Shown here one piece after another: positions 52,913-64,000 of a stretch of 64,000 bases of DNA. Every line of letters starts with the position of its first letter. The first letter of the stretch is position 1. Origin of the DNA: Epiperipatus broadwayi (lineage: Eukaryota; Onychophora; Udeonychophora; Euonychophora; Peripatidae); the NCBI GenBank assembly GCA_028023455.1, contig JAQFVV010006336.1, forward strand, positions 3,090,021 to 3,154,020, given 5' to 3'. Under the pieces are notes generated by a model. That model ran no database searches. It worked only from the letters and a program-made list of their open reading frames with translations, and was not told the origin of the DNA. Both the position numbers and the translations under genes were made by a program.

Positions 52913-53855
52913 TCAGAGTTTGTGTTTAGATCTAGTTTCTTATTCCTGTCTTTCACTTATGATAGCAAATAGCTTGAAATCATGATCTGAAGGTGGAACT
53001 AAAGTTAGATATAGTGAATGCTTGTTCTGACATTTATGTAAACAAACATATGCTTGATGGTTAGCAAGTTTTAACTTGTGTTTTTTTGTTTTTCATAAAT
53101 ATACCTTTGAGGTCTTTCTTGCAATGGTATATAGTGCAGAGCCTTCTACTATGTGGTGATGCTGAACTGATGTCAGACCCATGTAGCTCTCTGGCTTGCT
53201 ATGCTGAGTTTGAAGACATTACATATCTAAAAGATTCACGCTTGCAAGCTGAATAGAAAATGTTTCATAAATGCTCACAGTTTGTGTTTAGATCTACTTT
53301 CTTATTCTTGTCCTTCACTGACGATAGCAAATAGCTTGAAATCATGACCTGAAGGTGGAACTAAAGTTAGGGATAGTGAATGCTTGCTCTGACGTTTATG
53401 TAAACAAACATACACTTGATGGTATTTTTGGTAGAACACTATCTATTGTCATAAATACAAGCATTAGCAAGTTTTAACTTGTGGTTTTTTGTTTTTCATA
53501 AATGTACCTTTGAGGTCTTTCTTGCAATGATATATATTGCAGAGGCTTCTACTATGTGCTGATGCTGAACTGATATCAGACCCATGTAGCTATCTGGCTA
53601 GCTATGCTGAGTTTGAAGACATTACGTGTCTAAAAGATTCACACTTGCAAGCTGAATAGAAACTGTTTCATGAATGCTCACAGTTTGTGTTTAGATCTAG
53701 TTTCTTATTCCTGTCCTTCACTGATGATAGCAAATAGCTTGAAATCATGATCTGAAGGTGGAACTAAAGTTAGAGATAGTGAATGCCTGCTCTGACATTT
53801 ATGTAAACAAACATACGCTTGACAGTATTTTTGGTAGAACGCCATCTATTGTCAT
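52913..53855 (-). repeat. Inverted half of the same array, ~2.4 units
   Basis: From actcagagtttgtgtttag onward the sequence is the reverse complement of the forward units (for example agaggcttctactatg.g.tgatgctgaactgat, ttaacttgtg.tttttttg). It ends gaacgccatctattgtc before a TA-rich tract. One inverted unit lacks about 40 bp near 53062. With the forward half it forms a palindrome of more than 2 kb that could extrude a cruciform or give long hairpin RNA. Confidence 0.9.
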
Positions 53856-53925
53856 ATATATATATTTATATACATTCTATTGTGCATATATATATATTTA
53901 TATACATTCTAAGTGTGCATAAAAT
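53854..53925. repeat. Short tandem repeat, ~33 bp x 2
   Basis: catatatatatatttatatacattcta occurs twice, joined by ttgtg and followed by agtgtg, at the outer edge of the inverted array. Confidence 0.8.
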
Positions 53926-54224
53926 ATTTAAAAGTTAAACACTGCATCAAGGTTATTTCTATGTTTTAAACTCCAATAAATCTTTGCATTGAGATTTATA
54001 AATAAAATGTCAAGTTTTTCATTGGAAGTAAGTGACAAATAAGCTTATAATCAGCTGATAATTATTGTTATTCTATAAAATAAATGTACTGGGAAAATTG
54101 AATTTGCTCTTATTTCCTAAAAGCATTTAAATAATGCAGCCAATTGCAGCCAATTCATTTCTGTTTACAAACTAAAATATAATGCTAAAATAAAGTATGT
54201 TGTGACAAATTGGTCTCATGACAC

Positions 54225-54265
<41 letters not shown>

Positions 54266-56821
54266 TAACCCAGATATATATATATAACTAATTAACTAGT
54301 AATTTATATTATCTGCACTTGTGACACTACTTTTTCAGGTTGTTGTTAAGGCAACCAAAATAAAAGCAACATATCCATTAATTTTCCAATATGATCTAAA
54401 ATACTTTTCATATAATACAATTGTACATTCAATTCTCTTAAGCTATTCCACGATTGTAATAATAACAATAATTGATCACTTATTAACTTAAAGAATAATT
54501 ATAATAATATTAATCTCAGGGTTCTTTGTTTCATGTAAGGAAATGCTCGGCAGTAGTGTGTTGTCACATATGACTGGCATTCTGGTCGGCTATAGGAAAC
54601 ATTTATTTTACTTAATTCAATGTGTCTTCATCTCTCATATCTACTGCTATATTATTTAAAGAGATGATAATTCTACTCAATAATGACGTATAATTTTGAA
54701 TAACACAGCCCTTTTTTTTTTTTTTTTTTAGAATCTCAGTCAGAATAATAAAAAGACAAGGGTGCTTTTTGTGTCCTTCCATCATCCATGACAACACAAT
54801 AATATAACTAAGATTTATTACTTAGACAATTTAACTAAATGGGAATGGAATAATGTGCAACCAAAGTTAATGGTTTGGGAATAAATTCATTTTTTTTTTT
54901 TTATACAAAGGTGAATGTTTAGTCTTAAGTTTTCAACTCCATAAATAATTATCATTAAACTAAAATATAATGACATATTCCGATCTGCTTAACTTTATTT
55001 ATCTGGTATATTAAGTTTTTAAGAATTTGGAATGATTTCGGACTCAAGAAAAGGTTTTGCAAATATTGTGCAAACACTTATACTTAGCATATAAAAACAA
55101 AAGAAAATGAATCTACAACAAATTTTAACAAGACTATAATTTATTATTATCACAAAAAAAAAAATATATATGAACATTTATTCAATAATCCCATAGTAAT
55201 ACAAAAATATAAAATATAACTGACATTAATCTGAATACTCTTTTGGTTATGGACTAGAGGTTACTACTTCTCCTGTATGCAATCGCATAGATTGATTAAC
55301 TAAAAATACATTTCATTACCAATACATTGTTTATTAAATTTTGGTAACCTTGTAGAAGCTTTTATTCAAAATTATTGACTAACTATTTTTTTTTTTTTAA
55401 TGATTAATCCCATCATATGCAATACGCAAAATATTAAATTTATTTCTAATACATTTACTTTATTTATGGTCTTTAATGGGATAACCTATTCTAATTATAG
55501 GCCAGTTATCAGAAGTTACACTTACCATCTTACATTTAACTTAATGCTAACTTAAGTTATGATACAAATTTTATTCATACGTATAATTTTAAATATCAGT
55601 ATTATTTAATTAATAATCAGAATTAAATATTGCATTTGAATATTCCTTCAGTAAATAAGCGTTTTAAATTACGCAATTTTAATTACTTTCTCCATTGATT
55701 TACTTGTCAAATACTAGCAATATTTAGCAGCACAATACAAATATCGACCCTAGTTACTAACGCACTATTTATACTAAAGTGGATCTTGAGGAACTAACAC
55801 CTCCAATATAACCTTTATCTTGCCCGAACTTTCAAAATTAAGCACAATAATCAACACCTTCCATGGTGGAGCTATCTTTATTTTCACATGAGGAATATGG
55901 AATAACCACGAAGGTCTGTAGAGTAATCTACTACATTAAAATACTTTGGTGGTTTCTTGCCTCTTACTTGGGCATACAACGAACACACACCAAATACAAT
56001 CCTCTCCTGGGATTTAAACGAATGCAGCATACTAAATGCTAGATAAATTCTTGATCGTCCTATCTATGAGAATCGATCACTTGGGCTATAAACATACCCG
56101 AACATTATATTTAAAATCTTCCTCTCATGGAAAACAAAGCTTTTGGGGAGATCATTTTTCATCCCACAAAATAAATACATTATAATTATTACCTATGCGA
56201 ATATTAAGCATATACCAATGCTATATCTGGGCAGGATAAGTAAATACACTGATCATAATAAACTTATGTTACCGGGTATACTTTGATCAACATCTGAAAT
56301 CAATGGACATCATAGAATAAAAGTATAATAATTTTAATTTTAATAAAGGAACATTCAAAAATAGTTGGTAGCATACTATCTTAAACTAAATAAAGTGGAT
56401 GTGTTATTTAAGAATAATTAGGAATAAATTCCTCAATTAATACAGTATAAATTCGTTTCAACTTTAACAAGAAATATTTTGTTATAGCATTTTTTTTTTT
56501 TTAGTTACTTCTGATAATTTTCAATATTTATTTTACCCCTTAAATATCTAAATATTTTTTTTTCTTTTACGTATCTAACATACAAAATTTCTACCTACAA
56601 TTGTATGTACTAATTAAAACATATTTTATAGATTTTTTTTTTTTTTTTACTTTCGTGTTAAATATCAACTTAACCTATAATAATTATATTAAAACATACC
56701 TTTGTTATTACAAGGCTATTAAATATCACTTGACCATACAGACTTTAATCTATGTGATATAAAAAAAATACATATCATTTATAACTTAGTTTTAAACAAT
56801 CATTAATTAACAAGTGCATAC
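53926..56821. other. AT-rich DNA without supported genes
   Basis: Contains a (TA)n tract (about 54228-54262) and several T-homopolymer runs. A T-run plus AG at 54709-54731 looks like a plus-strand splice acceptor but leads to short closed frames. Weakly coding-like sequence near 54.55 kb and 55.8-56.1 kb could not be tied to any family. Confidence 0.45.
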
Positions 56822-56931
56822 TCTCTCATTAGAAAATGTTTTTCTGTTGAGCAATTGGTCCAGGTGAAGAGCTTTATCCAGTCGTATTTCACGAAGCAAG
56901 TTTGAAAACAATAAACGCATGGTATTATTTC
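56822..56931 (-). CDS. Candidate internal exon, unknown protein
   Basis: On the minus strand acceptor cttttatttaaag|GAAATA and donor GAGAGA|gtatgc bound 110 nt, which is 2 bases plus 36 open codons ending in phase 0. The segment is GC-richer than its surroundings. It encodes an amphipathic, Leu/Arg-rich helix-like stretch including MRLLFSNLLREIRLDKALHL and then DQLLNRKTFSNER. I recognise no family. No neighbouring exon with compatible phase was confirmed, so it is a prediction from splice signals, composition and protein-like content. Confidence 0.35.
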
Positions 56932-58593
56932 CTTTAAATAAAAGTTTTCTCTTATTTTGTGCGTTTAATAAATTAGGTAAAGAAACATATAGCAGAATTG
57001 AAGATTAATTCTTACTTGAATTAAACTACTACAATTTTGGGATCCAAGAAAATAAAATATACATATTCTAACATAACGAACAGTTGACGATAGACGATAA
57101 ACATACACAATATTTTTTTTTTATTGACGATACGTATACTTATTAGCTAGCTTACTTATGGATGAAAATGTGCAATTTTCCGAGAGATTATTATGATAAT
57201 AACTGCAGTCAATTTACGTGTACATGAAGTTTTAATAATTCCAACTGATGTATAATATAATATATCATTTATTTTTATCATTAAGTCACTAAGATATTTG
57301 GTTTTGTTCATACTTTAGGAATTATAATTTTTTTTTTTAAAGGTAACTTCTCCGTAAGAATGCCCCTATATAACTTTTCCTATATTTACTCTGAGAAAGT
57401 TTATATATTTTTTTTATATATATTTTTTTTTTTTAAATATACAGGTGCATAATTTAATCTTATTTATCATTATTATTATTTCCAGACAATTCTTGGTGAA
57501 TAAAACATATTTTAACATATGTAACTACATTACTTGTAAAGGCAGACAATATTGAGAAAGAGCGCGAAAATGTTTCTAGTTGATTTTCCTTGGTTTCAAA
57601 ATATTTCTTTCAATTATTTTTTTTTTTTCTATACCAAGAAAATATCAATAAATGACATAAAGTTAATAAATAATTATTTCTCACTTGGAAATCCTTTTTC
57701 TTCCTTAATTTAGATATAATAGAATTTTTCGTGACTCTTTTAGTTAATTCTGTCATTTTTGAACTTTAGCGCGAGACAATAAATTTTTAAGTATAAAAGG
57801 TCTTTAAATAGGTAGATGGCAAAGAAAATCAGGATATCTTATCAAAAAATTTTAGCCCCACATTATATTATTAAAATTTTACTTTGATTACATTTATTTC
57901 TGCAAAATAAAATGAAAAAATTGAGTTACCAAATTTCAGCACTGTTCCTTCCTTGAAAACTAAAAGCAGACTATATTTTTCCAAAAAAAAAAAGAACTTG
58001 ATTATGAAATTGGTTGTTTCGTTTTGTTGTTTTTTTTTTTTTTTTTTTTTTTTAGCGACCTCTTCCAGAAAAATAATCATTTGATTATAACATAAACAAA
58101 AGAAAGGAAAAACCTATTACAATCACATAGTTTTAGTATTATTTACCTGGATTACAAAGTAATTTGACAATATAAAAAAAAATAATAAATACATTAAATT
58201 AACAATCAGTGATGTATAATTCTTTAAACATTATATATATATATATTTTTTTTTACAAAAAAAAATTACCAGAAGTTATTGTGCTTTATGATAAGACACT
58301 CATCCACTCCCCCCTCTACCCATCCAAAATCAATTACTGTTTAGCTTTTATACCATATTAATTTGCTCTAATTATTAATATCTCAATTAAATTATTCATG
58401 TTCTCTCTTTAAAAATGACATTGATTTATTAAATCTATTAGTTATTCACCCAAAACATGCCAAAGTGAGTGAATAGCATACTTTATTAATCAATTATTAC
58501 TATTGTTATTTTATCTTTTTATTTCTTTAAAGAATAGCATTGTTTTCCTGCAGAAATAATGCCAAGTAAACCAAGTGTCAATAAAACTAGGTT

Positions 58594-58663
<70 letters not shown>

Positions 58664-59046
58664 GCTTAAAAGGAAAAATCGAAGGGACACAGCCACAGCC
58701 CCCTCCCTAGGATTGCATGCCCCAAATATTGAAAATTACAGGCTTAATTGTTAACAAAATATTATAAAAAAACTTGTAGAGATCCCAATAAAGTAACCTA
58801 TTTAATAGGGGATTTATTTAAGCAAATAAACAAAAACTAAAATTAAAAATAATAAATAAATAGCAAAGATTTGTATATAAATATTATAAAATCTCTTCCA
58901 ATAAATTAACGCGATAATAGAAATTATACAAAATATAAAGAAAGAAATAATGTTCAAGGTTAATCAGGATTATTTATTTGTTTCACTAATATCTTACATA
59001 AAGTATTTATCATGTGATATTAATTATGATGTCTATATTATTTTTT
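56932..59046. other. AT-rich DNA, T-runs, one possible start exon
   Basis: Several poly-T/poly-A runs (57440, 57620, 58030) and a (TA)n at 58598-58661. On the plus strand gttttcctgcag|AAATAATGCCAAG at about 58555 is a good acceptor followed by ATG, 10 codons (MPSKPSVNKT) and a weak donor. This could be a first coding exon but is too short to trust. Confidence 0.3.
58598..58661. repeat. (TA)n microsatellite
   Basis: About 30 TA units. The following 100 bp (aaggcttaaaagg ... cccctccctaggattgcatgcccc) is GC-richer and may be a fragment of an unrecognised element. Confidence 0.95.
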
Positions 59047-59489
59047 AATATTTTGACAGTGTTCTTTCATAAGTTTTTTAATCATTAAATGATTAAATAT
59101 TTGCCTTACTTCACTGCATTCTCTTGAATTTTCTTTGAGTGCATCCTGTGGACTAAATTTTTCAATGAGCAGTAGCAATAATATAAGTAGATAGTGAGGC
59201 AAAATCTTTATTTGCAAAGTTAAAACACAAATTAATACAATATTGAAAACATCATAATTTTAATGATTATAGGTATATTCAGACAATGATTTAGTCATAT
59301 CCAGTATTAGAATAATAAAATTATTCATTTCTACTGACTTCATGAATAATTCCTTTAATCTCAAGTGTTTATTGTTTTTATAATCATTTAATATATGTTT
59401 TGCACATAGATTAATGACGTTATTATCAATTAGAATAACTTTTTCGAACAGCTTTTTGTGGTCACACTTTTCATTTTCTCTAGCAATAA
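59047..59489 (-). pseudogene. Open coding-like segment with one in-frame stop
   Basis: On the minus strand one frame is open for about 145 codons, apart from TAA near 59260. The part before the stop follows a possible acceptor (attattgctag|AGAAAA) and includes DHKKLFEKVILIDNNVIN and KHLRLKELFMKSVEMNN. The part after includes LPHYLLILLLLLIEKFSPQD and ECSEVRQIFNHLMIKKLMKE, ending in NIKK and a stop. It has hydrophobic helices and charged stretches like an alpha-helical repeat protein. I do not recognise it. In DNA this AT-rich, frames of 60-80 codons arise by chance, so it may be a degraded gene or random. Confidence 0.25.
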
Positions 59490-59519
59490 TAATAGCCAGC
59501 AATTTATGAAACAATTTTT

Positions 59520-60385
59520 ATTATCTTATTAAGGAAAAAAATCTGATTGATAATCCAATTATATTAAGTAAAATAGTTTAGTATTATAATGGTAATATGA
59601 TGTAAAAAGCATGATTCAAGTAATACCAATTTAGATCTAATAAAATAATAACAACATTGATAAAATAGTAATCATAATATTAATGTTTTTTTTTTTAATT
59701 TATATCTTAAATAATGTATGTTGATTGAGTTTTAATTTCTTAATGACTGATGCTTGCACATAAAAAAATTGTACTTATTCTTGTTTGTAATTAGGAAATA
59801 TTTGAACTGAGACTTTCAATCTCCCTTGGTGTTTTATTTTCCCATAAATAATAAATTATATTTTCTAATGATATTTTTCCCCAATTGATCACAAAATTGA
59901 TAAAGTCCCTTAAGAAATTAGCAATTAATTCGATTTTTAATATTTAGCAACTGAGTTTTTTTTTTTTTATAAATATGTTCATTTTTAAAATTTGAATTTT
60001 TTTTTCTATCTGCATACTTGTTATGATAATCATGGTTCATGACCACTTCAATATACATCTTAATTACAGATATACAATGCTGTATATGATTGATTACAAT
60101 TACTTTTTAATAAATTCAATAAAATAATAAAATAAATCCATCTTTCATTAATCACTATATCAATGGTTATTTTATTTTTATCCAAATAAAGTAATAGTTT
60201 TGATTAGGTGGCAGTCTTCTTCAGAACTGCCTCCTTACAATATTTTTTCCATTTTATTATTCATATATCTGAATTTTTTTTTTCTTCCATTTTCATTTTT
60301 TCATTCCCAGGCTGTTCTATCTTCTTTATGAAATATTATATTTTTTCTCACATCTTGTATCTTCTTTATGTTCTCTTTCATTCAT
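59520..60385. other. AT-rich spacer
   Basis: T-homopolymer runs and AT-rich DNA. No feature is supported. Confidence 0.5.
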
Positions 60386-60450
60386 CATCATCATCATCAA
60401 CCATTGTTAATACACTGCAAGATGAAGGTCTCTCCAAGGTCAATCCATGT

Positions 60451-61624
60451 TCACTGATGTTTAGCTTCTCTTCTCCACATCACTACTGAACATTTTCTTA
60501 TTTCATCTATCCATCTCACATGTGGTCGCTTTCTGGGTCTTTTATAATCTCTTGGAATCCAGTTTAAGATTTCAATTGGCCATCTGTTATCATCTCTTCT
60601 AGCAATATGTCCAGCCCAACTACATTTCAATCTTTTATTTTTTTCAATGAGGTCAGTAACACCTGTTTGTTCTCTTACCAATACAATGCATTTTCAATCT
60701 CTTCTTGTTACTCCCAACATGCATCTCTCCATAAAGTTTCTGTATTGCTCTTCTATTAAGTATCCAAGTCTTAGATTCATAAGTAAGAACTGGTAAAACA
60801 CATTGGTTAAAAACCTTCCTTTTCAAACACATAGGTATATTTTCTTTTAATATCAAGTTATTTCTACCAAAAGCACTCCAACTAAGTTTAATTCTATGAT
60901 TAATTTTATCCATTATGTTTCCATCTGTATTAATGATCTGACCAAGATATTTGTAACTGTTAACGTCTTCTAATTCATCATAATCAATCTTTATTTTTAT
61001 ATTTTGAGCAAATCGATTAAACATTACTTTAGTCCTACTTTCATCTGATAACTCCTGCAACATTCCCTGCAGACTCTGAAGCATTATTTGCAAAAACAAC
61101 TACATCATCTGCAAAATCTAAATGACTTAAATAATCTCCATTTACTTTTACTCCTTTAGTTTCCCATTTTAATCCACAAAATACTTTTTGCAGCACTGCT
61201 GTAAAAAGTTTTGGAGATATGGAATCACCTTACATCCTTCTCAAGGTTGACTTGCCCAGAATCACTATGTAATCTAATTGTTGCTGTTGCATTTTTATAA
61301 ATATTCTTTAAAATATGATAATATCCTGGATCTATACCTTGATGATCCAATGCTTTAATTACTGAAAAAATATTTATAGAATCAAATGCCATTTCATAAT
61401 CTACAAATCCAAAACATAATGGGAACTCATATTCATTTGTCATTTCTATAACTTCTCTCAATACCTAGATATGATCTACTGTACTAAAACCACTTTTAAA
61501 TCCAGCTTGTTCTGTAATTTATAATATCTTCTTTATCACCTTTTTTAAAATATTAATATTAATACTGCATTCTTCCAATTGTCTGGTACATCTTTATCAT
61601 TTAGACATTTGGTATATAACTTTG

Positions 61625-61678
<54 letters not shown>

Positions 61679-62021
61679 AAATGTATATATGGTGGATTTA
61701 TACCGGTACAATATATATATATATATATATATATATTTTCACTTGCTTCTTTTAATATATCAATTATAATTCCATTATTACCTTTCCTTTCTTTATACAT
61801 TTAATTGCATGTCTCACTTCTTCATTTAAAATTCTGGGCAATTCAGAAGATTTAATAGATATAGAAGGTACTTGTTCTTTATTACTATATAATTCTTGAT
61901 AAAAGTCTTCTACCCATTTTATGATGTCATCTCTCTTTTTAGTAATAATTCCATCTCTCCTTTTAGTAATAATTCCATCTTTTTTTCTTATTGCAGATAT
62001 AAATTTCTTATCCAATACCAA
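60451..62021 (-). pseudogene. RTE reverse transcriptase and C-terminus, disrupted
   Basis: Pieces in order on the minus strand: DGIITKKRDDIIKWVEDFYQ (linker, 62.0-61.8 kb), VPDNWKNAVL, AGFKSGFSTVDHI (about 61.47-61.50 kb), CFGFVDYEMAFDSI (first catalytic Asp), LDFADDVVVFANNASE (the FADD catalytic box, about 61.09-61.13 kb), EDVNSYKYLGQIINTDGN, and the RTE-typical SWAGHIARRDDNRWPIEIL and RPHVRWIDEIRKC. Between the first RT block and AGFKSG about 60 codons appear deleted. Frameshifts, stops and TA-repeat insertions disrupt it. It is not active. Confidence 0.9.
61628..61736. repeat. (TA)n tracts inside the RTE reverse transcriptase
   Basis: Two TA runs flank ccaaatgtatatatggtgga...ttataccggtac. 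They split the RT coding sequence. The Tyr-Ile frames on both strands are artefacts of the repeat. Confidence 0.95.
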
Positions 62022-62115
62022 AATATTGTTTTACATTTTTAAGACTTTTATTTTCTTCTAAAGCTTTCCTTGCTAGTTCACAGTTATACTATCTTATATC
62101 ATTTTCAACTCTTTT

Positions 62116-62830
62116 CTACACCATTTTACAAAATTTGAGATATTCAATCCATTTTAATGCATCATTTTTGTATATATTCATATTCCTTTTTTTCTTAATA
62201 AATTCTCTAGTCTTGGTAGAAATTTTATTGGTAAATTGCTGCTTTTTTCTACCAGGTACCTTTGTTGCAGTTTCTAAAAGTGTATCACTTATTTTTTTAT
62301 TAATTTCATTCAAATCTGAATCATGTTCAAAATCTACTAATACTTGAAACCGATTTGTAAGTTCTAATTTAAATTCATTAGAATGTTTCTGAAGATTAGG
62401 AATATCAACTGTAAATATTGTTTTTCTTAATAATTTTTCTCTTTCTAGTGTTGCATTAATGTGCATCTTACATCTTACTAATTGATGATCATATCCCATG
62501 TTAAATTTATTAAGAACATTACAATCATAAAATATGTATTTTCTGTTAGTCAAAATATAATCCAATTCTGCTGTGCCTTCATTTGGATGCTTCCATGTCC
62601 ATTTCCTTTTAACATTTTCATCAAAAAAATAAAGTTTTTCTTTTTCTGCAAACTCATCAACTCTATGTCCTCTCTCATTTCTATTACCATAACAAAAATT
62701 ACCTACAATACTTTCATCTTTCATTTGTTTACCAATTCTAGCATTAAAGTCTCCCATAACAATATTAAAATGTTATTTACTCTAATCAAAAAGCCTTTTG
62801 TACATTGAACTACTTCATCACTATGAGAAC
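62116..62830 (-). pseudogene. RTE endonuclease domain (EEP family), partial
   Basis: The open stretch from 62757 to 62116 begins MGDFNARIGKQ, the conserved GDFNA catalytic motif of apurinic-type endonucleases. It continues with NERGHRVDEFAE, a WTWKHPNEGTAELDYIL motif and GYDHQLVRCKM (the catalytic SDH/GDH motif in the form YDH). Upstream, in another frame, IIQIYTPTSSHSDEVVQ corresponds to the preceding conserved strand. The first catalytic Asn and Glu motifs are absent because of truncation. Family role: nicks target DNA to prime reverse transcription. Confidence 0.9.
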
Positions 62831-62880
62831 TCGTTGGGGTATAAATCTGAATTATCTGCATTTGGTATTATTATATTGTT

Positions 62881-64000
62881 TCTTTGACCTAATATATTAT
62901 ATATGGATTGACATAAAAATATATAACGTAGGAGAAAGAATATAATATTCCATAAGGAATATGGAACATGCTGGAGATTAAAAAAGTAAACACAATGGAA
63001 GAAAATTATTTGAATATATGAGTAACAACGGAGGAAATTGATATTTTAAGTAAAACACTTCAAAGAAGATGGCTAGCCAATTGAAACTATGAAATTGATC
63101 AAGTACAAAATAAAATAAACATTGATATAGTGATTAAAGAAAGATGGGTTTATTTAATTGTTTTAAAATTTAACAAATATTTGATTTAGTAGCATATAGG
63201 TATGAAGTAAACATACTTTAAAAAACAATAAAGGTTATTTTTAATATTTGTGAACAAATGAAATTCAATGATAAGCAGTCATATAATATTAAATGAGTTC
63301 AATATACATTTAAAAGTCATAGTTATTATATATATATAATAAAGATTATGCCAATATTTCTAAACAAGCTTATTTTATTACTATTTTTTATATGATAAAT
63401 GTTATAAGAGAAAGCATTCAAATCTTTATCTATGATTGTCCCGATCCCCAGACTGTTTTCGAGCTATGGTTCTATTCAGTGAGAAGCTAGGACACCAGAT
63501 TCAAAAATACTAACTCATATATATATATATATATATATATATAGTATATATATATATATATATATATATACTATAACCATCAGTTTTTACAACAGAAATT
63601 TATATTAAGTTTTGTAATAATATATATTTTTTTTAAAAAATTATATAGTTTATTTCTTATACAATAAAAGTTATTACAATAATGGTGATTATAGGACATT
63701 GTGATCTATTTTAATCATATTATAATTGCTATTACAAGTTATTATTATTTTAAAACAGGCTTACATTTAAACTTGTTAATTTAACTTCTCTGTAATTATA
63801 AGTGTCTAATCATAAATTGTTACTTATTTTAAATTATAACTTAGTAGAAGAGTTAAAATATTCTTAACTTAATTATTGCATATTTTTATGACTTTAAAAT
63901 ATTTAATCTAGCTTATTTAAAAGTACAGTTTATAAATGTTAAATTTAGTAGTATTATAATTTAGCTTTTATTCTAAAAAAATTTCAAGTTTAATCAATAA
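62881..64000. other. AT-rich flank, (TA)n palindrome at 63517-63570
   Basis: No gene is seen. ctcatatat...tatagtatata...tatactataac is a TA-rich near-palindrome. A short GC-richer piece, cccgatccccagactgttttcgagctatg (about 63438-63466), has no identified role. Confidence 0.5.

Larger units (their letters stand above)
60386..62880 (-). mobile_element. RTE-clade non-LTR retrotransposon, 5'-truncated
   Basis: The minus strand runs from a partial endonuclease through RT to the C-terminus and ends in a (GAT)n tail (catcatcatcatcatc on plus, 60386-60402), the type of simple-repeat tail and very short 3' UTR typical of RTE elements. Two TA tracts (61628-61675, 61711-61736) interrupt the RT. The N-terminal endonuclease is missing beyond about 62880. 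A second, more decayed 3' end of the same family lies at 7780-8226. Confidence 0.9.

Noticed and set aside
54612-54797. Minus-strand frame with a poly-Lys run
   Set aside because: The Lys run is a T-homopolymer read in reverse; no other coding support.
55740-56060. Possible tRNA-derived SINE on the minus strand (gtttaaatccc box and agggtcgat block)
   Set aside because: The B-box-like and tail-like matches are short, no A box at the right spacing is seen, and the body does not fit a remembered SINE.

Overview
The window is eukaryotic, very AT-rich DNA, most likely from a metazoan. The reasons are dense (TA)n tracts, degenerate RTE-clade and other LINEs, a Penelope-like GIY-YIG remnant, LTR elements, and short open exons with GT/AG borders. 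There is no bacterial gene layout. I cannot name the organism. Nearly all recognisable content is mobile or repetitive DNA, and no intact cellular gene is visible.

Layout. 0-5.4 kb: a near-perfect 0.55 kb inverted repeat, an unexplained GC-richer coding island (1905-2519), and copy A of a ~2 kb repeat (RepA). 6-11 kb: a diverged tandem duplication, the 3' end of an RTE element, a 2-copy tandem repeat, and a decayed LINE on the minus strand. 11.9-13.1 kb: minus-strand exon-like segments with compatible phase. 13.2-13.5 kb: a Penelope-like remnant. 16.6-17.4 kb: a SINE/LINE-tail region. 19.4-22.5 kb: a diverged solo LTR. 22.66-27.27 kb: two direct RepA copies around a 0.73 kb interior, like a short LTR element without genes.

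28.07-37.04 kb: TR1, a minus-strand LTR retrotransposon with ~2.98 kb LTRs and a ~3 kb interior that encodes only a broken gag. 38.0-51.6 kb: TR2, a plus-strand relative with 3.4 kb LTRs. Its 3' LTR has been swollen by a LINE insertion with a target-site duplication, a ~0.5 kb indel, and a perfect 5 x 90 bp tandem expansion. TR1 and TR2 both carry gag without pol, start and end TG...CA, and are flanked by ATAT inside (TA)n tracts.

51.6-53.9 kb: ~390 bp tandem units that switch orientation midway, making a >2 kb palindromic array. 56.8-59.5 kb: isolated exon-like open segments on the minus strand. 60.4-62.9 kb: a better preserved but 5'-truncated and internally deleted RTE element with endonuclease and RT domains.

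The main story is a family of gag-only, long-LTR, presumably non-autonomous retrotransposons that use (TA)n as landing sites. They would depend on pol supplied in trans by an element not in this window. Any host gene is reduced to small exons separated by repeat-filled introns.
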